Assembly: GCA_037043455.1 (NCBI GenBank)
Contig: JAWPHD010010308.1
Coordinates: forward strand, 30,989-94,988
Origin: Cyrtodaria siliqua
Taxonomy: Eukaryota; Mollusca; Bivalvia; Adapedonta; Hiatellidae
Length of the DNA: 64,000 nt
Reading direction: 5' to 3'
Shown here: positions 23,277 through 34,234 of the stretch, piece after piece
How positions within the stretch are numbered: the stretch's first letter is position 1
How the letters are laid out: each line of letters starts with the position of its first letter
Made by a program: the position numbers and the translations under genes
The notes under the pieces: model-generated
Databases searched by the model: none
What the model saw: the letters and a program-made list of their open reading frames with translations, nothing else
What the model was told of the DNA's origin: nothing

Positions 23277-24350
23277 TATTTCAGAATAATTGCCTAGTAG
23301 GAATAATCTCGTCCTGAAATCTCTAAAGATGACAAGCAGACATGTAATACACTTATCACAATCTAGCTACTGTATACTGACTACGGTCTTCATTCGTAAT
23401 AATTTGCGGTGTCGCATTTAAGTGAACATGTGCAACTTGTTGTGTAATCAATATAGTATATGCATATTAGCACGGTTAGTAGGTTACCATCCTGGAACTG
23501 CCAGTTGCAAAAGACCAGTGTGGAGCTTACACCTGGATGTATTTTCGTTTGGTACGGCTCTTTTCGTTTGGTACGGCTCTGTTCAAGAAAAGAGTAATAA
23601 CGACCTTAACGTAATCAATAAAAAATAAAAACTAGGAAATTTAATGCATATTCCCATGTGTGGCTTTGCTTCGTGTATACATAAGGCAAAGTTACAACAG
23701 AACATCTGCATCAGAATTTCGTATATTTTATGACAAATAACCTTACCAGAATTCAAAACAATTTGACAATGATATTGTTTAGCATAACACTACCATGAAT
23801 TATGGAATGTATTTATAAGCATCAGTCTAATGTGAATGTCTAATGGAATGATCGGCTATACAGAAATTACTCTGCTATCTATAATCACATTTGCTTTACT
23901 AACTATTTAGTCAGTAACGTTCTTTGAATTGAATCCGCTATTATAAACTGTTATAACAGTAATTAGATATAGATTTAGATAATGTAATGGAAGACGGCCC
24001 TGCCATTATGCCAGAAATAAGCATTTAGTCCTATATTAGCCAAAACCCAAACTGTTTGAAATACTAGTACATATTGCAAATTATACATATTTCGGGCACT
24101 TTGAAACCGTCTCGGAAGGTCAATACTATGCCACATGCAATAATGGCTAAACACAAATATTTTACAACGAAATAATAATAGATTTATCATGAAACTCAAA
24201 ATATCTGTAAGATAAATACAGGTGGAATATAACATATCCCGCATAGGCTTAAATCTGATGCAAGGCTTCCATTATCTTTTTCCATGGGAGCTCTATGCGG
24301 TTTGTAGCTCTATGCGATCTTTTAGAGCTATCGTCTCCGTTAAGTTGCTT
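23277..24350. other. No gene seen
   Basis: AT-rich sequence. A 17-bp TTCGTTTGGTACGGCTC duplication occurs at 23546-23580. No motif in the short open frames. Confidence 0.45.
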
Positions 24351-24357
24351 GTGTGGA

Positions 24358-24549
24358 TATATCCTCTCAGTCTGATATTGTTATATCCTCTCAGTCTGAT
24401 ATTGTTATATCCTCTCAGTCTGATATTGTTATATCCTCTCAGTCTGATATTGTTATATCCTCTCAGTCTGATATTGTTATATCCTCTCAGTCTGATATTG
24501 TTATATCCTCTCAGTCTGATATTGTTATATCCTCTCAGTCTGATATTGT
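24358..24549. repeat. 24-bp tandem repeat, 8 nearly identical copies
   Basis: The unit TATATCCTCTCAGTCTGATATTG plus T repeats eight times with almost no variation. Because 24 is divisible by three the array is open in several frames, so the plus-strand frame at 24222-24704 is not evidence of a gene. It grades into the ~35-bp minisatellite family at 24550. Confidence 0.93.
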
Positions 24550-27500
24550 TGTTTGTGTGGAGTTGTTGTATATGTTGGTTGTGTTGCTTTCTTTGGGATA
24601 TCGTCTCTGTCGGTGAAATTGCTTGCTTGCTTGGAAATTTTGCCTCTGTCGATCGTTTTTCTTGGGTTAAATTGCTTATATGGAGATGTCGTTTCCGTTG
24701 TTAGAATTACTTGCATTGATATATCGTCTCTTTTGTTAGTGTTGCTTTGTGCAAATATCGTGTGAATTGGTTATGTTGATTGTGCGGAGATGATATCGGT
24801 TCTTTTGTTAGTTTTGTCTGTGTGATATCATCTCTATCGGTATTACGCTTGTGTGGATATATCTTCTCTATTGGTTATGTTGCTTGTGTGGAGATGATAT
24901 CGGTTCTGTTGTTAGTAGTGCTAGTGTGGAGATATTGCTTATGTTGGTTATTTTGCTTTTATGGAGATTATAAGAATTCATCATGAGTATCCATGTGAGA
25001 TAGGGAAATCTCACCCGAGAGTCAGAACTGTAATCAGAGACGAGGATCAGCCGAGTTCCTGGATGGATTATTTTTCTCCCATTATGCGCTGAGTAAAAGG
25101 CATAAAGCAGTAAGAAACTTCAGTAACTGAATTCGATTAACCCTAGAATAAGGCGACGTCAACGTGACTTCATGACGTCTCAGGTAAGATTATAAGAATC
25201 CATTATGAGTATCCATGTGAGAGAAATCTCACCCGAGGGTCAGAATTGTAACCAGGGACGAGGCTCTGCCGAGTCCCTGGTTGCAATTCTGATCCCGAGG
25301 GTGAGATTTCCCTATCTCACATGGATCACTCATGATGGATTATTTTTCTCCCATTATGTGTTTATTAACGGCATAAAATCAATGACGTTGCTGATTTAAC
25401 GCCAGAATAAGGCGACGTCGACGTAACGTCATGACGTCATAAGTCACATGTCATGTAAGATAGAGTTATCTCATATGAGGAAAATGCCTATCTCACATGA
25501 GCAGAAATGGGAGAATATAAGAATCTGCCGAGGTTCCGATTGAAACACTTACACCGAGGGTTGGAATTCCCTATATGAACCGATTACCCATGATAGATTA
25601 TTTTTCTTGTATATCAGAGACATGTTGTGCGTTGACGCCGCCAGCTACTAACGTTTTGCATGTTTTCCTTCATACCGGATGTTGGCGCGCGTGAATTTGG
25701 TGACAACGGTGTTGTTGAATATTTATATATAATTATACATGCTCCTTTAGATTATATAATATTGTTATATCATGTAATAGAAAATGAAATAGTAGTAGTA
25801 CAAAAAACATATTATTGGTTAGTGTACTATCATTGATGTTTGGATTCTGTTGGTTGTGTTACTCGGGTGAAAGTAACCTCCCTGTTAGTAGAGTTGTTTG
25901 TGTGAATACAGTGTCTGTTGGAAGTGGTGTTTGTGCGGAGATATAATATCTGTTGTTAGAGTTGTTTGTGTGAAGATATTGTCTCTGTCGGTAGTGTTTT
26001 GGTGCGGAGATGACATCTCGGTTAGTAGATTGTTTGTGTGAATCCGTTAGTAGTGTTGCTTGTGTGGAATAGTATCTCTGTAAGTAGAGTTGTTAGTGTG
26101 AAGATGTTGTCCCTGTTGTTAGTGTTGCTTGTGTGAAAATAGTATGTCTGTTAGTAGAGTTGTTAGTGTGAAGATGTTGTCCCTGTTGTTAGTGTTGCTT
26201 GTGTGAAAATACTATGTCTGTTAGTAGTTGTTAGTGTGAAGATGTTGTACCTGTTGTTAGTGTTGCTTGTGTGAAAATAGTATGTCTGTTAGTAGTTGTT
26301 AGTGTGAAGATGTTGTACCTGTTGTTAGTGTTGCTTGTGTGAAAATAGTATGTCTGTTAGTAGTTGTTAGTGTGAAGATGTTGTACCTGTTGTTAGTGTT
26401 GCTTGTGTGAAAATATTATGTCTGTTAGTAGTTGTTAGTGTGAAGATGTTGTACCTGTTGTTAGTGTTGCTTGTGTGAAAATAGTATGTCTGTTAGTAGT
26501 TGTTAGTGTGAAGATGTTGTACCTGTTGTTAGTGTTGCTTGTGTGAAAATAGTATGTATGTTAGTAGAGTTGTTAGTGTGAAGATGTTGTACCTGTTGTT
26601 AGTGTTGCTTGAGTAAAAAATAGTATGTCTGTTAGTAGAGTTGTTAGTGTGAAGATGTTGTACCTGTTGTTAGTGTTGCTTGTGTGAAAATATTATGTCT
26701 GTTAGTAGAGTTGTTTGTGTGAAGATATCGTCTCTGTTGATAGTGTTGCTTGTGCGGAGATATCCTCTCTGTTAGGTTATGGCGCTGTGTGCAAATATCG
26801 TCTCTGTTGGTAGTGTTGATTGCGTGGAGAATCGTATCTGTTGCAAGAAATGCTTGATTGATGACGTTGTCTGTAAGGAGATATCGTCTGTGTTGATAGT
26901 GTTGCTTGTGGGGCGATATCGTCTATGTTCATTGTGTTGCTTCGGTTGAGATATCGTCTCTGTCGATGATATTGCTTGCTTGTTTGGAAATATTGTCTAT
27001 GTTCGTTGTGTTGCTTTGGTTGAGATATCGTACCTGTCGATGATATTGCTTGCTTGTTTGGAAATATTGTCTTGTTCGTTGTGTTGCTTTGGTTGAGATA
27101 TCGTCTCAGTCGATGATATTGCTTGCTTGTTTGGAAATATTGTCTTGTTCGTTGTGTTGCTCTGGTTGAGATATCGTCTCAGTCGATGATATTGCTTGCT
27201 TGTTTGGAAATATTGTCTTGTTCGTTGTGTTGCTCTGGTTGAGATATCGTCTCAGTCGATGATATTGCTTGCTTGTTTGGAAATATTGTCTTGTTCGTTG
27301 TGTTGCTCTGGTTGAGATATCGTCTCAGTCGATGATATTGCTTGCTTGTTTGGAAATATTGTCTCAGCTGGTTGTAATGCTTGTGTTCTACAATTGTTTC
27401 TTTGGTAGAATTGCTTGTACGGAGATATCGTTTTCGTTGTAAAAACTGCTTGTGTTTAGACATCGTATCTGTTGGAAGTGTTTCCATGTGAAAATCGTCT

Positions 27501-27690
27501 CTGTTTGTACTCGTAGTGTTGATTGTGTGGCAATATCATCTCTATTGTTAGTATTGCTTCGGTGGAGATATTGTCTTTGTTGGAAGTATTGCTGTGTGGA
27601 GATATCGTCCCTGTTGGTGGTATTGTATCTATAGGGATATAGCATAATGTCGGTAGTGTTGCAAGGAAGACACATCCTGTCAATATGTGT
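24550..27690. repeat. Minisatellite cluster on a ~35-bp unit, interrupted at 24970-25840
   Basis: The base unit is roughly GGAGATATCGTCTCTGTTGG then TAGTGTTGCTTGTGT. From 26040 to 26720 it is arranged as ~68-70-bp dimers, about nine copies, one half reading AGATGTTGTACCTGTTGTTAG and the other AAATAGTATGTCTGTTAGTAG. From 26949 to 27370 six copies of a 73-bp dimer follow (TCTCAGTCGATGATATTGCT, then CTTGTTTGGAAATATTGTC). Hairpin repeats sit in the middle. The same base unit occurs at 36345-36850. The frames read through it are repeat-driven. Confidence 0.9.
24970..25640. repeat. Hairpin repeats H, two or three tandem copies
   Basis: A copy lacking its right arm (24970-25190), a full copy (25199-25340 hairpin plus tail to 25515) and a diverged fragment (25515-25640, CCGAGGGTTGGAATTCCCTA) follow one another. 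The full copy matches 2900-3215 closely, including AACGTCATGACGTCATAAG. They split the minisatellite cluster, so they were probably inserted into it. Confidence 0.8.
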
Positions 27691-27889
27691 GCATTTCAAT
27701 TAATCTGTAACTGCAATGTCAGATCCAGTAACAATCCGTTGACATCAGAAATGTAAATGTATCATCAGTGTAATATATTATAGACGCTTGATATCATTTT
27801 TGATTTAGGGATATACATTATATTGTCTAGTGTGTTTAAAATATGTTAATATTTGATCGTTGTTGAGTTCAATTTATTCGTTCTCTTAC

Positions 27890-28250
27890 AACATTACATC
27901 TTTGTTTGTTAAGCCGATCAACGCATTCAACAGACATAAACTTAAAACTCTTTCAGTTCAGTAAAACATTCTCGTTTGGCAAATATTCATTTGCTACCCC
28001 GTTAAATGATTCAGCAGTGGGTAATACATTATTTTTATGTATGTTTGAAGCAGATAAATGATCCTGACACTGCCAGAGCAGTTTATTCGTCTGCCAAGCT
28101 TCGTCGTCTAAAGCATTTTAAAGAACTATGCTTTTAAAGCGAAAACAAAAAAAAGTGCCATACCTTGTATTGCTGGAAATCCATGCCAAGAGATGCGTAT
28201 TGTTTTCATTCGAAATTACATAAATACTTTTAACATGCCTGTCGTCTACG
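27890..28250 (+). repeat. Segment shared with the flank of the second minisatellite
   Basis: TTGTTAAGC..GATCAACGCATT, CGTTTGGCAAA, ATGTTTGAAGCAGATA, GACACTGCCA, GTCTGCCA, CCATGCCAAGAGATGCGTA and TTTTAACATGCCTG occur in the same order at 36890-37140. Both segments lie just right of arrays of the same ~35-bp unit, so array and flank have travelled or been duplicated together. Confidence 0.75.
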
Positions 28251-28650
28251 AAATTCTAATTCAACATTTCAGTTTATTGTATACTTATTATGTGCAGTAT
28301 TTATTCAATATTCTGCGCTATTGCATAATTTAATATTGCACCCGCAGCCGCGAAATAAACGCGTACTATATTTTTGTCTGCAAGACTTTGGCATTGCTAA
28401 ATTTGACGGCTATTTAATATAAATATGACCAAAGATCAGCCGAGATCTGCATTGTTAACAATATGTATCAGCATGATTAAGTTGTTCCAACACTACAAAC
28501 TTAGATATGCATCCAAAAAAGTAAGTTCGTTCATAGACGTTCTTCCCGTTGGAAATTTCTGTGAGTGTTTGTGTGGACTGTGGTCCTTGAATGCTATATT
28601 TCCTGTTCGACCTTTTCGGTATATATCTTATTAAAAAATTATTTTAGTAT
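28251..28650. other. No gene seen
   Basis: AT-rich. The plus-strand frame at 28425-28634 has no recognised motif. Confidence 0.45.
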
Positions 28651-28934
28651 GCCTTATCTTATGTAGACGACAAGACGCCACGCGAAAAGACGACAAAAAA
28701 GCGCCAAGACGACAAAACGACGGATTTCACGCGCCAAGACGACATTTTAAAGGCGCCCGCCAGAACGACAAAACGAAAAGACGACAAAATGCTGTATTTG
28801 TCGTCTTGTCGTCTTTTCGCCTTCCGGTAGACATGCGCAATGTAATTATTTAGAGCCAAAGAGCCCGAGCAAAGTTGTGTAATTCTACATGCAAATCATA
28901 TTTTAAAAAAGCTATTTAGCTACCTCTGCAAATG

Positions 28935-29330
28935 ATATTGGCCCAACTATTTTCCACAGCTGCTTTGATGTTGGCCCAACTTAACATTATTGCCACAAAT
29001 CATTTGCCCAACAATAAACCAACATGCTGGGCCAACGTGGAAAAGATGAGCAGCATCAAATGGGCCCAACATAAAAGACCAACATCGGGCCAACAGTGTT
29101 ATTGGCCCAACTATTTTCCATCGTCATATCACAGTTGGCTTGATGTTGGCCAAATTGTTTATTAGTATCACAAGGCATTGGTCCAACAATAAACCAACAT
29201 GTAGGGCCAACATGTAGGGCCAACGTGGAAACGATGAGCAGAATCAAATAGGCCCAACGTAAACGACCAATGCAGGGGCAACGAAAGTGATGATATTGGT
29301 TTTATGTTGACCCAACGTATGCATGCTATC
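28935..29330. repeat. ~163-bp tandem repeat, 2.4 copies, rich in TTGGCCCAAC
   Basis: TATTGGCCCAACTATTTTCCA begins at 28935 and recurs at 29098. TTGGCCCAAC or its inverse GTTGGGCCAA-type blocks occur at least ten times in both orientations, so one strand can fold on itself repeatedly. Confidence 0.75.
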
Positions 29331-29530
29331 TGGGGCTACGTACGGAATTCGTTTAGTTAGTAAAGCACACTTCCTATGTTTTACAGATGCTCATACTACC
29401 CGAGAAATAACATATGTTTTAACACCATACCGTTCACGTGTAGCTTTTCTTTCAATAAAAAAGTTGCTTCACTTCATGTAATGCGTTGCTTTAGAAGTTT
29501 TCTTTTGGGAGTTTTAATGCTTTGGCTCCT

Positions 29531-30436
29531 CAGTGGTGCCACTGAGTTCCGTCGGTGTGTTCTTGGGCAAGACACTTTCCCTTAGGGGGCACTCCTCAGT
29601 TTCGCATGAATGTCCATGGTGTAAATCAGAAAGAAAGCAACTAAGCATCTTTTAGGTCCATGGATGGTATTTATAATAATTATGAAGCACATGTTTGATG
29701 TTTTTTTCAGTTTTGAGTACTTCTAAGTTTATTTTGGTGTATTGGAATATGCATTCTTTGGGTTTTTTGGAAGCTATAAATAGACAAATGTGAACCAATC
29801 AAAAACTTCCTAAAAGTAGGTAAAATGGCTGATTTTCACGCACGGGGAGATCAGCATGGAATAACTTTTTAAAACGCCGGACTAGGTACGTAACATTTAG
29901 CATTTCCTGATATGCAAGAGCATTATGAGTGCAGGATATTCGTAGGATTTTTTTTATTTTTATTTATTGACATTTGAAATATTGCTAAATTGCTTTTTTA
30001 GCATGTTTTGAAGGGGTGGGGGTAATCTTAAAGAAATGGGACTAAAATTGTACAGAAAATGCTTTTTGATACTTCTTATTTTGGTATGGAAACATGGGTA
30101 ATTTATTGTCTTCTAAGAAATGTATGACACAATGATGATGTGATTTATTTTTGCTCAAGGATTCAGGCTAAGGGCTTGTCATGGGTTTGATGATTGAGAA
30201 ATGTACATTAAACTGATGGAGTGCCCCCTAAGCCCCGTCCGTCGATGGGGACGTAAACCGGGCTGTCCCGTGTATCGGTCTATCCTCCGAGCACGTTAAA
30301 GAACCATAGGAATCTATTCGATAATAAGAGTAGGGCAGGTTCCCAGATTCTATGTATCCTTCTCCTCGCTCTGGGGCGGCTCTAAAATAACCTATACTGT
30401 GTTGATGAGCCGTTAAACAACATTCAATTCAATTCT
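29531..30436 (+). mobile_element. SINE copy split by a MITE
   Basis: 29531-29584 (GGTGCCACTGAGTTCCGTCG, then TTCTTGGGCAAGACACTTTC) and 30229-30436 (CCCCGTCCGTCG to GATGAGCCGTTAAACAACAT) are the central and 3' parts of the SINE at 3709-4028. Removing 29585-30228 plus one TA rejoins them. The tRNA head is missing. Confidence 0.88.
29585..30228. mobile_element. 644-bp MITE inserted in the SINE
   Basis: Ends are GGGGGCACTCC and GGAGTGCCCCC, 11 bp perfect, extending to about 19 bp as GGGGGCACTCC(A)TCAGTTT. TA at 29583-29584 and 30229-30230 fits a TA duplication as in Tc1/mariner. Since both SINE flanks are recognisable the insertion point is exact. No coding region. Confidence 0.85.
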
Positions 30437-30654
30437 AATTAATTACAGTACGCATGCTACCGGAAGGCGAAAAGACGACAAGACGACAAATACAGCATTT
30501 TGTCGTCTTTTCGTTTTGTCGTTCTGGCGTCTTCCAAGACGACAAAACGACATGGCAGAAATCAACCACATACCATATGGTACAAGACAGTCACTGTAAA
30601 GAGTTAGCATGCAACGACATGAGCCAAATTAACAGGTTCTGACTATTTGTTCCG

Positions 30655-31084
30655 GGGCGCTTGTTTCAGCCAAAGAGTTTACGTACATCTATTATATATC
30701 ATTAAAACGGGTATTTTTTGTGGTAAATAAAAATTGTTGAACATCGGTTGAGAAATAAATAGTTTACAACCCAAATTACCTTGTACCCAGTTTGGGGAAA
30801 ATATGTGGACTATTAACTTGCACAAACAACTTAGTGGGGGAAGCAATTGAACAATTTAGGATCCATAGGTAACATGATCTGTTCTCTGCTTAACATTTTT
30901 ATTTGCTGCTATAATTTCGTTCCAAACGTTAGTTAAAGCCTTTTTCTATATATGTTATGCGCAAAATGAGAATATGGACAATTCCGGAATTGCTCTGCGC
31001 AAAGTAAGACTTTAAAATGCGCGGTTCAATTTCTGAATAGTCCGTGCGGCAAAGTAAGACTTTTAAAATGCGCGGTTCAATTTC
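30655..31084. other. No gene seen; leads into a minisatellite
   Basis: From about 30955 diverged units (TGCGCAAAGTAAGAC, TTCAATTTC) precede the regular 50-bp array. Confidence 0.5.
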
Positions 31085-31695
31085 GGACAATAGTCCGTGC
31101 GCAAAGCAGGAATTGGGACAAAAGTAAGAATAGTTTCATTATCGTCTGTGCGCAAAGTAGGAATTGGAACAAAGAAAGAACAGTTTCGTTATCGTCAGTG
31201 CGCCAAGTAGGAATTGGGACAAAGTAAGAACAGTTTCGTTGTCGTCAGTGCGCAAAGTAGGAATTGGGACAAAGTAAGAATAGTTTCGTTGATCGTCCAG
31301 TGCGCCAAGTAGGGAATTGGACAAAGTAAGAATAGTTTCGTTATCGTCAGTGCGCCAAGTAGGAATTGGGACAAGTAAGAACAGTTTCGTTATCGTCAGT
31401 GCGAGTCAAGTAGGAATTGGACAAGTAAGAACAGTTTCGTTATCGTCAGTGCGCCAAGTAGGAATTGGGACAAAGTAAGAACAGTTTCGATATCGTCAGT
31501 GCGCCAAGTAGGAATTGGGACAAAGTAAGAACAGTTTCGATTATCGTTCAGTGCGCCAGTAGGAATTGGGGACAAAGTAAGAATAGTTTCGTTATCGTCA
31601 GTGCGCCTAGTTGGAATTGGGGACAAAGTAAGAATAGTTTCGTTGTCGTCAGTGCGCAAAGTAGGAATTGGACAAAGTAAGAATAGTTTCGTTAA
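31085..31695. repeat. ~50-bp minisatellite, about 12 copies
   Basis: Unit: GTGCGCCAAGTAGGAATTGG, GACAAAGTAAGAACAGTTTC, GTTATCGTCA. Single-base indels in homopolymers change the period between 48 and 52, so the frames on either strand are accidental. Some indels may be sequencing error. Confidence 0.9.
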
Positions 31696-32150
31696 TCCTA
31701 TTTGCGAGTATTCAACTTGATTTTATGTTCCTTCATTCAAATAGTGAACAAATCAGCAGTATATTAGTATAAGAAACTCTAAAGTAAATTAGCTATTTAA
31801 TCCAGAATATGATGCATACGTCAAAGCTAAAGAAGATACAATAATTTTATTTTGAATCATGCGTACGTATAGTTAAAATAACTAACATACTGTTATGTAG
31901 TTTGCTACATGCCTTTGACAATAGAGCATACACATACTTGAATGTGAATCCTTTAGGAGATATTTCCCGTATCTCAAAGACATTGGTTATTAAACTCGAT
32001 ACTCATGATGGATTCTTATAATAGTTATGGTAAAGATAAAGGCACGCGCGCAACAACATGTTAACATGCAGGACAACATGGAAAACGTTAGTAGTCAGCA
32101 ACGTCAACGTACGACATGTATTCATGACTCTTAGTTTCAAGAGAAAGAAA
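31696..32150. other. No gene; fragment of hairpin repeat H
   Basis: 31960-32035 carries ATTTCCCGTATCTCA, then ACTCATGATGGATTCTTATAAT, the reverse of one end of the hairpin repeat. Nothing else recognised. Confidence 0.55.
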
Positions 32151-32152
32151 GA

Positions 32153-33751
32153 ACAAGAGCTGTCGGAGAACAGCGCAGCTCGACTATTCGATTTTTCGGG
32201 TGCAACATAGCTGAGTTTCGAGTGGGGGGTGGTGGAGAGGCAGGGAGTGGAGTGGAGGGAGCAACCTATATGTGTAAGAAGCTATGTGTAAGAATTTACC
32301 AAAACAACACAGATATATGTAAAAAACAATAAACATTAAATAAAAATATTCCAGTTTCGAGCGTTGGGGTTGGGAGGGGGTGGTGACGGGTGCAACACAG
32401 CTATGTGTAAGAATTGACTAAAACAACACAGAAATATGTAAAAAAAAAGAAGAAAAAAAGTAACGAGTGTGTGTGTTAGTGTGTTTGTGAGGGGGGGGGG
32501 TGGGGGTGGAGAAGCAGGTGGTGGGGGTAGGAGGGAGCAACATATGGGGGGGGGGGGGGGGTGGCGGGTGAGGGGAGGCTGGTTAACATTTGTTTTCGAG
32601 TGTGTGTGTGTGGTGGGGTTGGGGGGGGGGGGGCGGGTGGAGAGGCAGGGGGTGGTGGGGGGAGGGAGCAACATATATGTGTAAGAAGCTATGTGTAAGA
32701 TTTGACCAAAACAACACAGAAATATGTAAAAATTAAATAAAAATATTCCAGTTTCGAGTGTGTGGTGGGGGGTTGGTGGTGGGGGGGGGGGCGGTAGAGG
32801 GGAGGCTGGTGGGGAGGGGGCAACATGTGTAAGAATTGACAAAAGCAACATAGAAATATGTTAAAAAAATATATATAGAGTTTCAAGTGGGGGGAGGGAG
32901 GTGAGAGGCGGGGGGAGGGGATGGGGTGTTTGGGGCAACATATATGTGTAAGAATTGACTAAAACAACACAGAAATATGTAAAAAAAAAAAATAGAGTTT
33001 CAAGTGGGGGGGGGGAGGGGGAGAGGAGGGTGGGGGGGAGGAGGGGGCAACATATATGTGTAAGAATTGACTTAAACAACACAGAAATATGTAAAAAAAA
33101 GTAAAAAAAAAGTGTGTGGAGTGTGGGGGGGGGGGGGATTGAGGCGGGGTGGGGTGTGGGGGAGGAGGGAGCCCATCCCCTAATATGGGTGAAGTATGAA
33201 TAAGATGCAAAATGCTATAAGATATCCCAAACCAAAATTATAGATATATACATGCTTACATGCAAACCTAGATCTGCCTTTATTGCACATTCCATGGGCC
33301 ATCACAATTTGGGTTCCATGGAAGCCCAGAATTTGCAGAAGACAAAATTACTTACCCAACCCTTTACAACATACTATAAGGAAGCCAATTCCAAAATTTA
33401 GTTCAGCTAGGACAAGAAATGTAAGAGATATAGACCTGTAAACACAGCTTACACGCAAAATTTGATGTGAAACAAACACATTTTAATTGCTATCATAATT
33501 TGGGTTCCATGGGAGCCCAGGGGTTACAGGAAGCAAAATTACTTAAGCAGCCCTTAAGATAATACTATAAGGAAGCTAATGGCAAAATTTGGTTGTGCTA
33601 GGATAAGAAATGTAAGAGATATAGACTTGTAAACACAGCTTACACGCAAACCTTGATGTGGGACGCCGACGCCGACGAGAACGCCGACGTCGAAGCCGAC
33701 GACGAGGTGATTACATAAGCTCTCTTATTCTTCGAATAGTCGAGCTAAAAA
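32153..33751. mobile_element. AGAGCTGTCGG element, copy 1, with internal tandem repeats
   Basis: Starts ACAAGAGCTGTCGGAGAACA with GCTCGACTATTCGA and ends TTCGAATAGTCGAGCTAAAA, so its ends contain a 14-15-bp inverted repeat. Inside are six or so G-rich units (32220-33185), two ~195-bp tandem units (33285-33660: ATTTGGGTTCCATGGAAGCC, CTATAAGGAAGC, AAGAAATGTAAGAGATATAG) and a short GACGCC-type run before the end. Other copies are at 35610-36276, 61898-62368, 62369-63519 and 63812-64000. Non-coding; a dispersed family of a type common in bivalves. Confidence 0.78.
32220..33185 (+). repeat. G-rich tandem units with long G runs
   Basis: Each unit joins TGTAAGAATTGACTAAAAC, AACACAGAAATATGTAAAAA and AGTTTCAAGTG to a run of 6-17 G with scattered T or A, then GCAACATATATGTG. 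Six copies are countable by the ACAGAAATATGT motif. The plus strand has many closely spaced G4 runs and could form G-quadruplexes. The proline-rich minus-strand frames come from the C runs. Confidence 0.85.
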
Positions 33752-33755
33752 ATGA

Positions 33756-34200
33756 ATAAATGTGAATGAATGTGAATGAATGTGAGTGAATGTGAGTGAA
33801 TGTGAGTGAGTGTGAGTGAGTGTGAGTGAGTGTGAGTGAGTGAGTGTGAGTGAGTGTGAGTGTGAGTGTGTGTGAGTGAGTGTGAGTGAGTGTGAGTGAG
33901 TGTGAGTGAGTGAGTGTGAGTGAGTGCGTGTGAGTGGGAGTGTGAGTGAGTGTGATTGTGAGTGAGTGTGAGTGTGAGTGAGTGTGAGTGAGTGAGTGAG
34001 TGAGTGAGTGAGTGAGTGAGTGGGTGAGTGAGTGAGTGTGAATGAGTGAGTGTGAGAGTGAGTGTGAGTGTGAGTGTGAGTGTGAGTGTGAGTGAGTGTG
34101 AGTGAGTGTGAGTGAGTGAGTGTGAGTGAGTGAGTGTGAGTGAGTGAGTGTGAGTGAGTGAGTGTGAGTGAGTGTGAGTGTGAGCGAACGAGCGAGCGTG
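33756..34200. repeat. (GTGAGTGA)-type microsatellite
   Basis: Mixed GTGA/GTGTGA tandem, beginning as TGAATGAATG variants directly at the 3' end of the AGAGCTGTCGG element and ending in a short CGTG run. Confidence 0.95.
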
Positions 34201-34234
34201 CGTGCGTGCGTGCGTGCGTCGTGTGTGTGTATGT

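Larger units (their letters stand above)
28667..30554. mobile_element. GACGAC element: 1.9-kb insertion with ~95-bp inverted arms
   Basis: The left arm 28759-28853 and right arm 30435-30528 are inverted copies at high identity, including TACCGGAAGGCGAAAAGACG and ACAAATACAGCATTTTGTCG. Outside each arm are further AAGACGACAAAACGAC motifs. The left flank TATGCCTTATCTTATGTAGAC (28649-28668) and the right flank CATATGGTAC..AGTCACT (30574-30594) lie next to each other, without the element, at 38002-38048, which therefore looks like a paralogous empty site. The interior holds a TTGGCC repeat and a SINE split by a MITE. No transposase seen. Confidence 0.7.

Noticed and set aside
24222..24704. 160-codon frame with LSLILLYP repeats
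   Set aside because: It comes from a 24-bp tandem repeat that is open in more than one frame; the flanking codons show no motif.
32336..33210. Proline-rich frames on the minus strand
   Set aside because: They are translations of C runs opposite the G-rich tandem units; neighbouring units shift frame.
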